DNA from: Blattamonas nauphoetae
Lineage: Eukaryota; Preaxostyla; Oxymonadida
Direction: 5' to 3'
Length of the DNA: 64,000 nucleotides
Assembly: GCA_033064195.1 (NCBI GenBank)
Contig: JARBJD010000005.1
Location: 186,001 to 250,000 of the forward strand
Below, in pieces: positions 47,747 through 58,018 of the stretch. The stretch's first letter is position 1, and every line of letters begins with the position of its first letter. Under the pieces are notes generated by a model that searched no databases, was not told the origin of the DNA, and saw only the letters and a program-made list of their open reading frames with translations. The translations under genes were made by a program, and so were the position numbers.

Positions 47747-48284
47747 AAAAAATAATTCTCAACAAAAGATCCATATTGGTGAAAACTTTATGTCCGAACT
47801 ATGTCTGGTTGTGGAGATATGATCAAAACAAATTTTCACAATCCTAAGCTTAATATACTGGCAAATCAGTATTTGACCATGCATTTCCACCCAGGTCCCC
47901 CCAGGATTTTTCATTTTTCAAAAAATTGTTATTTCAAGAGAAAACCATCCCAAACCACCAGAAATCAAACGAGAAAGAAAAATCATAAACAGGCGCGGAG
48001 GAATATGGTCAGGAAGTTTGGATCCTCTAAGCTTAAATGTTAAGGACCTCCTATTTTGGAGCCAAAAAAGGGGCCAAAACAGACTCCTAAATAGGAGACC
48101 CCAGCCAGGGATCCTATTTTGGAGGTTCGATTTCCACCTCAAACAATTCCCGGAGTCGTGATGATGATGGACACAAAAAAAGTGGGACCCAAAAATTTTG
48201 GGTTCGGAGTAATTTGGAGATATGGGTTCAACACCTCCGAAAATGGGCCGGGTTATTTTACTTTCACGGGTTATTTTAGTACTA
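47747..48284 (-). repeat. right arm of foldback element
   Basis: Inverse partner of 46974-47476; slightly longer because of small insertions near 48200-48240. Confidence 0.85.
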
Positions 48285-51136
48285 TACATCCAGGAACAAA
48301 TGTCCGACATTTCTTTGTTTTGTTCAGATGTGTATTTCGTCGATCCCGAGAATTGGCAGAGGTTTAGTTGGAGCGATTTCACATCGTTCCCTTCAATCAG
48401 TGTTCTTGATGCACATTCTTTCATTGTCACGTCTGAGAGCGAGCACAAGCTGAGCGAGGAGAAGAGGAATGGAGTTGAGGAGAAGGAAATGTGAGAAAGA
48501 GTGATGTCCTTCAGTCGAGCGGATGTTCCAGAGGCCACAACTAGTTGACCTGAAATCGATGAAACTCCAACAATCGACACTCCAGACACATTCACACTTC
48601 CCTTCGTCATCCACACAATCGAACAATTCAATCCAATCCCACCTTCAACTTGGAGTGTATCCACACTCATTTTCCCTCCCATTATCTTAATCAGATTTGT
48701 GTTCTCCTTCATCTCAGATTGGATCACACAATCTGTCACTTCTGCTTTTCCACCAGTCACACGAACAAGAGTTGCATTACTCCCTCCCGTCGATGTCACC
48801 ACAATTGTGTTGAGAGTGGCAGAACTTGAATCAGGAACGATGATCACCGCTTCGGCTGTCTGGATGGGAGGGAGTGAGAGAGTCAACATTGTGACGAAGA
48901 GGGAACGAAGAGCAGTAGTTGTCAGAGACCCGCCTGATGAAACATGGAGTGTTGCTGCTTCTTCTCCCTTCGTCAGACAAACATTGTTGGTCAGTGTCAC
49001 TGCCTGAGAGAGATCAGAACACTTCAAAAGTACAATTTCTGACAGAACACGGTCACTGGTTCTTGAAATCGCTCGCTCAACTGAGCTGCACCACACATTT
49101 ACATATCTACATCTGTCCATGTCATACCCTCCTCGCGAAACTCCAACTGGGCCTTCCTGTCGACGAAGATAGAACAGCATCGAGATCGACAAGTTCAAGT
49201 CTTCGTCCATGCTCCAGAGATCATTATCATTCGTCTCGTTCGAATAAGATCCTTCGAATCGTGTGTCTCCCTCAGAAATGATGTTCGAGATGTTCCGACC
49301 AACAATCTCCACAAAATGACCTGTCGTCTCTTGTCCTTCTGTTCCATCAAATCTCAGATTGGTCAGACAGAAGTGAGGGAAGGGAGAGGAAGGCGAGACG
49401 GACGAGAAATTGAGCAGAACAGCGGGAGACTCAGACGAACAAGGCATCGACGTGAAGTTTACGCCATCAATTGTCAATTCCATCCCACTTGTCATGTTTG
49501 TCGACAGAATCGATCCTTTTCCAGACAAGCGGTCAATCGAACTCAACTCACACGACATCAGAGAGAGTGAGCCAGAGAGGTGAGAGATTAGTGGTGACGA
49601 GGCGAGAATGAACGAGGAGAGAGAGCAGGATGCCAGCGAGAGAGAACCTGATTCGACGATGAAGAGTGGATCAACACGAGTGTTCTCGCCATTCGAGAAT
49701 GCTGACGAAATGGCACTGGCGAACTGAATGGCGAGGAACGAGAGCTCTCCTCCTTCGACTGTGACAGAAGAATCGAACGAGACAGTGATTGTCCGTTGCG
49801 TGGTGTCCGAAGATCTAACTGTTCGAGTTCCAGACACTGTCATCGTTCTTTCGAGCGAGGAAGGCGACGAGAGAGTGATCATTTCGAGAGAGTTGAGAGA
49901 GGCCGATTCCAATGCGGAGTCGAGTGTGGCGCACTGAAATCTGGATGATCCACAATTCGGATGGTCAACTGCGCCTGAATCAGTTGCATTCACAGCAATC
50001 CCCTCCAAAGGCGAGAACATCCAATACACAAGCGATCCTGTTCTCCACTTGTGATTCTCAGCAAGAGATGTGTCTTCGCCCACATGCAAGGCGAGTGTGG
50101 TGTTTAAATAATTGTTCGCCCAATTCTCGGGAATGATTTGTTGTTTGAAATTGTGGCCTTTCAATGAGACATACTTTCCTTCATCCAAATCACTCTCAAT
50201 TCCAGTGTAATTGTTCCGTTTGAAGATAACATCGCCTGAAGTTTCGACGACGATGATCGACGAGTTGGAGAGAGTCAGATTTTTGAAGAAGCATCCTGTC
50301 ATTGAGAAAGGAGTTGATCCGAGTCCTCCGTCTTGCGGCGGTGTTGGGAGAAATGAGACAAGCGGGACCGAGAACGTCACTCGCGGTGGTGAGGATCCAT
50401 CGTTAAACCAAATAGCTTCAAGACAGAGCTCACATCCGACGGATGAGATAAGGGGCTGGGAATAAGTTCCTGATTGGATAATCACATCGCAACCATACAA
50501 CTCCAACCAGCTCTCACTGGATGTCACAGATACGAGTGTATGATTAGCTTTATGTTGGAATTTGAAGAGGCTGATTCTGAATCGAGACCCCTTCCCGACT
50601 GTGAACATGCACGACCCTGCCGGAAGTGTCGATTCGAGCTCTGCTTTGATCGACCCTTCGAGCTTCAAGTTTGCTTCTTCCAGATCCATCGGCGCAAAGG
50701 TGAAATTACCGTTAAGATATGCTGAGTGTGGATATGCTGTGTTGTTTGGGTAGAACGATTTGAGATATTGAAAGGCGTGCTGAAGAGTCCTGCAATTGGA
50801 GATGGAGAATCGACAGTTGTCGTCATCAGTTCCGTAGGACGAGACTTGGATTTGGGGAAAATCGATGAAAGTGGCGATTCGTGTCCATTCGTCTTCGTTG
50901 CTTTCTTTCGTGATTCCTTCCACTTCGAGATGAGGCCAGCTACTCCACGACTCCCCTTTGCATCCCTTCAGACGATCAGGGCCTTTGTCACCGATGACAG
51001 AATCATCAACAAAAACATCGTTTCCGAATGCTGCCGTGTTCTTCTCAAACAAGCAACGTGTAAGATTGATTGGAGTGTCAGCAGTTGTTGTTCCTTTCAC
51101 ACAAATTGCTCCTCCTCCTTCGCGATGGCCTGACAT
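48285..51136 (-). CDS. segment 3: beta-helix region up to the foldback element
   Basis: Starts GGGAICVKGTTTADTPINLT, with LFEKNTAAFGNDVF, then a non-repetitive region (CRFSISNCRTLQHAFQYLKS, SRFQCATLDSALESASLNSL) and further coils (GSLSLASCSLSSFILASS, GSLSLMSCELSSIDRLSG, KAEVTDCVIQSEMKEN). It runs to NKEMSDICSWMY, where the transposon begins. The LQxAF/LDSAL blocks resemble the unit headers seen between beta-helix modules in this family. Confidence 0.75.
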
Positions 51137-54100
51137 TTCGTGTAAAGAGTGTGTTCATGTGATTTTTGATCTGCTGAGAGTCGACACGAATTGTCCAGTT
51201 CCACAAAGATCACTCCGCCATGTTGAGCTGAACAAGAAGAGAACTCAGAAGCTTTGATTGTCACATTGCACAGGTGGCAGAATGCGAAACCACCGCGTTG
51301 GGTCGAACACGACGAGACGCTCAGAGTAGAAAGGGTGACATTTGATTTCTTCGCGAACAGAAAACTTCCATCACATGACGAGTTGATGTTCTTGATCGAG
51401 CTTCCAGAGTTTGATGTGATTTCACAAGTGCTCATTCCTTCGAGATGAAGAAACGGCTGAGTTGTGAGAGAAACAGAGGACACTGAAGTGGAGCGCCAAG
51501 TGAAGTTTCCGTCATTTGTGGATCGGACATGTCGCACAAAAGAGACACCATTCAGAGTGAGACCAGCATCAATAGTGACAGAGTTGATGAGCGTTGATCG
51601 TCCTGTCGAAACGATGAATGGATGAGCGAGTGTTCGACTTGCGAAAGTGATTCCAACGGAGGTCAGCGAAAGTGAGGAATCCTGATCGACAGAAAAGGCC
51701 ATGTTTTTGAGCTCTGAGAATGAAAAGTCAAGAGAACTCATTGAAAGTGAGGTGTTGAGAAGACAACCGAAGATTTCGGCATTTGGTTGGGTGATGTCGA
51801 TTCGAGATCCAGATTTCAGAGTGACACTGACTGACGCGTTCTTGAGAGAGAATGATGTCATCGATTCGTTGTACTTGAAATGTGTGATGATGGCAGTGTG
51901 GACATTGTTGTGGAGACGAGAACCGAGGAGAGACTGAAGAGTGAGTTCAGACAGGCGAGCTTCACAGAGGATGTTTGGAGAGGACCAAGCGAGTGGCACG
52001 TCGAGTCCTATCGGCGAAAAGTGGAGTGTGTGAGGTGGTGGAGCGTGTGGATGTGAATCATTGACGAGGAAGGGGAGTTTGGTGAAGGATTCAATGGTGG
52101 CGAAATTGAGAATGAGTTGTTCGTCGTTGAATCCTTCCAGAACAACATCGTCTCCCCTCTCTGCCTCGTTCATTTCTGACCCCGCCGTGTTCTGATCAAA
52201 TCGGCACCCTTTCATTTCAACTCGGCTTGTTGAGTCGGCTGAGACAATGTCAATCGCCCCGGCTCGACAATTCGATGAACATCCTCCAAATTCGCAGAAA
52301 TGGATCGAAATCGAGCCACTCGTGTTGGCTTCCACACAACTCCCACTTTGCTCTGATACATCGAGAGATGTTGTGTGAGTGCGAGAGATGGATAAGAAGA
52401 GAGTGTCCGACAGTGAGATTGATCCATTTCCTGACACAATGATCAAAGCTGAGGAAGCAGCGACGGAAGAGATACGAGAATGGGAGAAGCGAGTCATTCC
52501 TGCTGAAAGACAAAACAACTCCGTCGTTCGACCATGTTTGCCACACACCACAACATTCTTCACTGAAAGGAGTCCCTCCTTGTTCATGATGACAAGTTGA
52601 GAGGAGGGTGAGTAAGGAATGAGAGTCATCGAGCGAAGTGTCAGGTTGGCACCAATCTTCACTGTCAGCTCTGCCATCAACTGTGTTGTGTGAGGACGAG
52701 GTGATTCCTCAAGTGTCACATGCACAGATTCTGTTCCGTTTCCGATAATCTCAACGTCTGCTTGGATTGATAGAATTTCGTTTTCAGTGAATGACCCATC
52801 GGAGAGCGATAGGATAGTCGAACTGTCTGCCCCGAGTGACTGGATTGCTGGCCAAAGTGTGTCCATTGTTTCGATCGGATGTCCCTTCTGATCTGTTTCC
52901 GCTTGGATCTTGATCTCAGTCTTTGTATTTGGAGTCTCAATGATTTCGATGAGAGGGCAGGCTGTGAGTGTCTTCCCATCACTTGTGATTCTGATCTCCC
53001 GATTCGACGTGCAGCCATCGACCGATGATGTGTTGAGGAGCAATGGACTGGCTCTTATGAAATGGAAATCAGCCTTATTCGATGGTTCGAGATCAAATCG
53101 ACAGTCTTCCAGAAGAACTGATCCATTCGTCTGGATCAGACACACACTCGAGGATGTTCCAGTGAGGTTGGAGAACATGCAGGAATAAGCCTGGAAGGCT
53201 GTGTCTGTGAGATGGAACGGTGATGAATCCCTTCCTGTTGTTTTGCACTCTCTCATTGTACAACTGTCCATCGTGAGTGAGACAGATTGCTAACATTTCA
53301 TCAATCCATCTCTACTTGATCCACAATCTTCGATGATACAGTTTTGAAAGATTATGAAACATGGCCCTGCGATCGAGAGGAGTTCAATCGAGTTCGAATT
53401 GAGAGATGTGTGGAAGAACGTTCCGACAAAATAGAAGTTGGGGGAGTTTTTGAGTGATTCCACTCTGAACACGTCCAAAGTGCAGTCGACGAAAAGGAGA
53501 GGGTCCTCCCGTGTGACGACATCGGATTCGGCGATCAGTGATCCACAAACAAGATTCGATCGAGTCACTACAATTGGTTTGACACCTGTGATAGATGAGA
53601 GTTTGAAGACCGAGTTTGTGTTTACAATTTCAGTGTCGGAGACGCTCAATCCACCCAAACCGAACTGACAGCTGAAAATGTAAAGACAATTTCCTCTCGT
53701 CTGTCCGTCACCCTGAAGACGGCAGTTGGAGATGGTGAGAGGTGACGAAGTGTTAGCCTGACAACAAACGGCGATGAACCCTCCATTGAAAGTCTGTTTC
53801 TTCGCCCCGGAGAGAGTGAAGTTGGAGTCCACAATGGAGTGAGACGCACATGTTTGGTATGTTCCAACACCACCACCATCTTGATATTTGTCGGATCCAT
53901 TTCCCGGATACCAGTCTATGAATGAACACATCGAGACGGAGAGTGTCGAATGGTGTTGTTTGGAGGACGATCCTCTCAAAAGGACATATCCACCGATCAC
54001 GTCTAGCTGCGATTTTGTGATAAGAACTGAGCAATTGACAAATGAACAATCCTGAACGGTAAGTTGAGTCCAATTTTGGGTGAGGATCAACGCTGACCCA

Positions 54101-54210
54101 CCATCCCATCTGTCTCGAGTGGCATAGATCATGTTTTGGAAGGTGCTGTGTGTGACGGTGGTCGCTCTTCGGAGGTTGTGCTGCACCAGCTGAATGTCGT
54201 GTTTGAGCAC
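51097..54210 (-). CDS. segment 2: central beta-helix region
   Basis: Coils such as LTVQDCSFVNCSVLITKS, STLSVSMCSFIDWYPGNG, LLFVDCTLDVFRVESL, FIIFQNCIIEDCGSS, then a TAG at 53290 and in the same frame MDSCTMRECKTTGRDSS, LLSVKNVVVCGKHGRTTE, SISIHFCEFGGCSSNCRA, NVTLSTLSVSSCSTQRGG, TIKASEFSSCSAQHGGVIFV. Ends near 51100 where the frame changes into segment 3. Confidence 0.72.
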
Positions 54211-55076
54211 AGCAGGTTCCCTCCGCTGTTCATGTCCCGCACTGTCGATCCGCTCAGATGGTTGTTGCTCCCAAAGACCGAGGTCCCAATCATGTGTTGA
54301 CGAAACGAAGACGAGGCGGAGGGGACAGAACCAGGAAGTGACGAAACATTGCGAAACGAAATTCCGATGAATGACGTCGTGATTCCTGAAAATCCGAAAA
54401 ATTCAGTTCGGGTCGCTCCTTCCCCCACTCCAATCCCATCTTGTCCCATGATCTGCTGGTTCCCCACATTGCTGTTTAATATCGACAGAAAAATCCTTTC
54501 AAGTCCCTCCAATCCCCGAACATCAGACAAAACTGCTCCCATTCGGCCTGCTGTCGAGTGGATCACACAGTTGGTGACGGTGATTGTCGTGTCCATGTTG
54601 GATGACTCCTCCATCCTCTCAAGTGCAATCAACGGTCCCCAACCACTTCGAATGAACTTAATGTGCGATGTACGAACAACGGATGAACATATCGAGGCGA
54701 ATAGGACTTCTGAGTTTTTCTAATCGTGATCGAGTTCCATTCTCACTTGTGAGAGAGAGAATGTTGTATTCCGGACAGTGAACAAGCAAGGTTGAGTGGT
54801 GTGTTGATTGGATCGTTGTTGCGTCGAGATGAGATGTTCATTTGAACTTGGTTGTTCGACAATGATTGTTGTGTCGTTTTGTCCATTCAATGACAGACAT
54901 GACGATATCACCTCAAAATTCAAGCACGTAACTCTGGCATAAGGTAGCTGGATGATTTCATCACTCGAACGATGATTTTCCTTTCGAGTGAATGGCTGAA
55001 GAAAATTGGCGAGTCCGACCGGTGCAGAGGGAGGCAATGCGCCTAATATCGATAGAAGAACGAGGAGGTTGCACAT
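54129..55076 (-). CDS. segment 1: signal peptide and first beta-helix coils
   Basis: Begins MCNLLVLLSILGALPP, then CLNFEVISSCLSLNGQ and FTVRNTTFSLSQVRM. After the TAG at 54720 the same frame continues NSEVLFASICSSVVRTSHIK, TITVTNCVIHSTAGRMGAVL, NLLCSNTTFSWCSTTS, where the frame changes. Asn/Ser/Thr-rich turns typical of the beta-helix family. Confidence 0.65.
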
Positions 55077-55320
55077 GGAGGGACGGAAAAATGGTTGGAG
55101 AGGCGAGAGTAGCGGTTATTAAGGAATGGGTAACACTTCAAAAGAGAATGGTTGGATCATCTCGCTTTGATAGAATCGGGATTCCGATGCGTCGTTTGTC
55201 GATACAGTCTTGCATCTGAGGTCACACCGACAAGATTCTCTAAAACTGATGGTTTTATTCGTCAATTCTTCTTTCCGATCAAGCCACTGATTTCTGTCTT
55301 GGATTCCGACTTGTCGAGGA
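55077..55320. promoter_or_regulatory. divergent intergenic region of gene pair, copy 2
   Basis: 244 bp between the start codons of the giant beta-helix gene (minus) and the ARM/coiled-coil gene (plus). Shares GATCAAGCCACTGATTTCTG with copy 1, which marks the two pairs as one duplicated unit. Confidence 0.45.
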
Positions 55321-57203
55321 ATGCTCTCTAGTCCAGATCCAACGAATGCATCCGTTCAAGTTCCGACATCTTTGGGACCTGTCTGCTTCTTTGTTCTCTT
55401 TCATTGCGTCCTCGATGATTTGTTGCTGTCTCAAACTCTTCGTTTCAGAATGAATGGTTGGACAAGATTGCGATCCTACAGTCAGAATCGGATGAAAACA
55501 AAGTTCGATTATCGAAAGAAATGGTGGTTGTCTGCCTGGATGGTTTGTATTTTCACCCATCATCCCATCAATCATCCTCGTTCTCCTTCGTTTCGTCTAT
55601 TAACCCTTTCTATCTATTCTACTTCGAATACTTCTTGTTTCGCTTTGCACGTCAAGATTGCGAACACAAAAAAGGGACAGTGCAAAAGATGATGGAGGCC
55701 CGAGTCCTTCCCGTTTTGGTGCTCGAACTCAGAAACGAATTGTCCGTGGAACTCCGTGTATGTCCTCATTTAGTAACGGGAAGAGTCAATGGATGAAATT
55801 CTTGCTGTTATTTCGAGTATATTCGTCATCATACTTCATCACTCCCATCGTTCGTCATCAGCCCTCATTCTCCGCTGTTTCTGTCTCACATCCCCTCTCT
55901 TTTCCTCCCCAAACTTCATTTTGATGGATTATTCTGCTCTTTCTGTTTCAACGTTGATTAGATTGCGTTCCAAGTGCTTTTCGACACGATCCTTCTCGTC
56001 GTCTCAGAAAATGGAATGATGCCACTGTCGAAACACTTCCCAACTCTTCTTGCCCTTTCACAGGTCTTCTTTTCGTTTTTTCATCTTTTTCGACGATAAT
56101 TGACTTTTATTCATTTTCTGGCCGCTTTTCGATTTTACGTGTCTTTTGGGGTCAGGACAAGGATTCTCGGATTGCAGAGCCAGTGATTGAGACTATCGGG
56201 TGTGCTTCGTTGTCGCTCTTCACCATCCTCTTCTCCTTTCCCTCTCTCCTCTTTCTCACCAAGCCTGATCTCGCACAATCTGTCGTCGCGTGGAGAAGTT
56301 GACGAGTTCCTTCGGAGTGGGATTCTGGAGTGGCTTGTGGAGGCAGTGCGGACACACCCAGATGGACAAGTACGACAGGCGATCGTGGTTGGACTGGGGG
56401 AGATTGGGTTTGGGCTGAAGAAGGCAGTTGTGCGAGAGAAGAGAGGAGAATCGGGATGGAAGAAAGAGGGGAAGAAGAGCGAGAAGGAAGGAGCAGCGAG
56501 AGGTTTGGATGGAAGAGGAAGGAGGGATGGGCGAGCCGGTCCCAGACTTCTGGGAGGAAGTGTGTCACGTGCGGATCTGCTGGTGTTGAAATCGGAGTCG
56601 TGGGTTGAGGAGGACACGGGCGGAATGGACTTGTCAAGCCGCTGTCGACGAGGAGTTCGGATGGCAGGCCAAGCACTAGTTGGAGTTCTCCAAGGATGGA
56701 AGAAGAGGACACTTGACAAAACGGGGAAGAAGAAGGTTGAACAACACGAAGAAGAAGAAGAAAAGAAGGAGGAGTTGGAAGAGCCAAGCGAAGATGCAGA
56801 GGAGATGGAGTGGGAGACAGACATTGATGTGTTGGATATCGCTGGAAGTGTGTGTGGAATGATCTTCCCCGAGGTCTTCACAATCAGTCGACAAGAGAAG
56901 CAGGGCAGGATTTCGTTAACAGGCGAAGATTTCGAGGAAATGAAGCGACAACTCCAATCAGAGCTGAGGAGAGAGGGGATGGAAAGAGAGGCTGAGAAGC
57001 TGAAAATGATGAAAGATGCTGGAATTATGAAATCTCTGAATGCTCAAGTGGTCAGTCTCCAAGAAGAGGCCCGAAGGAAGGATGCATATCGAGAGCAAGA
57101 AAGACAAGCAGAACGAGCCCAGTTTCAGAAAGAGAAAAAGGAGATGCTACAGCTGATCGAAGAGCTGAAGGGAACTTCAACTTTGAGGCCGAGCCGGCGG
57201 TAG
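55321..57203 (+). CDS. ARM-like/coiled-coil protein, copy 2 (intact), 6 exons
   Basis: Exons: 55321-55380, 55449-55542, 55657-55757, 55962-56063, 56156-56208, 56264-57203; 1350 nt, 449 residues, TAG stop. N-terminal helical repeats (NEWLDKIAILQSESDENKVR, VQKMMEARVLPVLVLELRNE, LSKHFPTLLALSQ, IAEPVIETIGCA), then FLRSGILEWLVEAVRTHPDG, GQVRQAIVVGLGEIGFGLKK, a Glu/Lys-rich spacer, WETDIDVLDIAGSVCGMIFP and a C-terminal coiled coil (YREQERQAERAQFQKEKKE) ending PSRR. It ends TAG where copy 1 ends TAA, which fixes the stop. It keeps the uninterrupted site (GAGTTC|CTTCGG, about 56309) where copy 1 carries the DIRS element. No known domain is certain; a cytoplasmic adaptor is a guess. Confidence 0.85.
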
Positions 57204-58018
57204 TGTTCGGGCCTGGAAATCAGTGTGTCGACACAATCCCATTCTCTCTTTTCTTCCGTAGCATCCGATTGCACGAATGTGTGTCTTGAGTCTCCGATTT
57301 TTTCCTCGTCAGAGCTCTCTGCATTGTCATACTTGGACATTAACGTTATTTCTGTGGAGTCGGCATGAGTCATCGACTTGTGTCATGACACTTTTCCATT
57401 TGTGGAAAAATTTTTGAAAACTTGGGAACGTACCCCAGCTCCTAAAAAGGAAGTATCTCGATTTTTTTGAGAACTTTGTGAATGAGGAGGACCCTGACTA
57501 CATAAATCTGTGTTTTTTTTCGGATAGATCATAGATCAAAAAAAGGGGTGAAACATAGATCTAGGTTACAAAACTGATTTCTATTAGAAATTTTCAACAT
57601 ATTGTTCCTTTTTATTCAGAATAAATCCACCGATCGCTCAATAAAATGACTAGAGAGTGAGAAAATGAACAGAGAAAAAAAGTGTGGTATTTCCTCTAGA
57701 GGCACCAAATCAAGACATCAACCACCGAATGATGCTCATTCACAACTAATTATCCACCAGACAAAAGTTTTTAATAAGTGGTACGGGGGCTTGCTGTCCC
57801 AAGTTTTCAAAAATTTTTCCACATTTCATCCAAATGAAGTATTGACAATGTTAGAGTCGATTTCAGCAAATAAATCGGGTTTGAAAATACAGATGAATCA
57901 ACAATATAATCAAAAAATGAGATGTGTTGAAAAGAAAGTGAAAGAGACAAAATACACCGATTCTTCATCAAAACATCATATAAAGAAGAAAAAGGAGACA
58001 GAAAAGAGAAAAATGACA
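57204..58018. other. AT-rich intergenic region between convergent genes
   Basis: Low-complexity, AT-rich 3' flanks of the ARM/coiled-coil gene and of the 5-phosphatase gene. A plus frame at 57665-58087 is Lys/Thr/Ser-rich, overlaps the end of the phosphatase gene and has no support. Confidence 0.5.

Larger units (their letters stand above)
46974..48284. mobile_element. 1.3-kb foldback (palindromic) MITE with TA target duplication
   Basis: Two long inverted arms (about 46974-47476 and 47747-48284) around a ~270-bp loop. The ends read TAGTTGTAAAATAACCCG at left and, inverted, TAGTACTAAAATAACCCG at right, with AAAATAACCCG repeated once inside. TA flanks each side (46972-46973, 48285-48286). Removing element plus one TA gives codons ATG TAC TCT TCC in the frame of the interrupted gene. 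It has no transposase; a mariner-type source element elsewhere is likely. Confidence 0.88.
45033..55076 (-). pseudogene. giant beta-helix / transmembrane / pseudokinase surface protein gene, interrupted
   Basis: One transcriptional unit on the minus strand from a signal peptide (MCNLLVLLSILGALPPSA, ATG 55076) through beta-helix repeats to a transmembrane helix and a kinase-like domain. It is broken by in-frame TAGs at 54720-54722 and 53290-53292, frame changes near 54170-54210 and near 51100-51136, and a foldback transposon at 46974-48284. Protein-like sequence continues smoothly across each break. The architecture matches large oxymonad surface proteins as I recall them. The frame changes could be assembly errors; the transposon is not. 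The last ~140 bp overlap the convergent gene ending at 45175. Segments are described separately. Confidence 0.75.

Noticed and set aside
47240-48043. Small frames with an identical start (MSGCGDMIKTNF) on both strands of the foldback element as genes
   Set aside because: They are the same sequence in the two inverted arms and show no domain; the symmetry comes from the hairpin.
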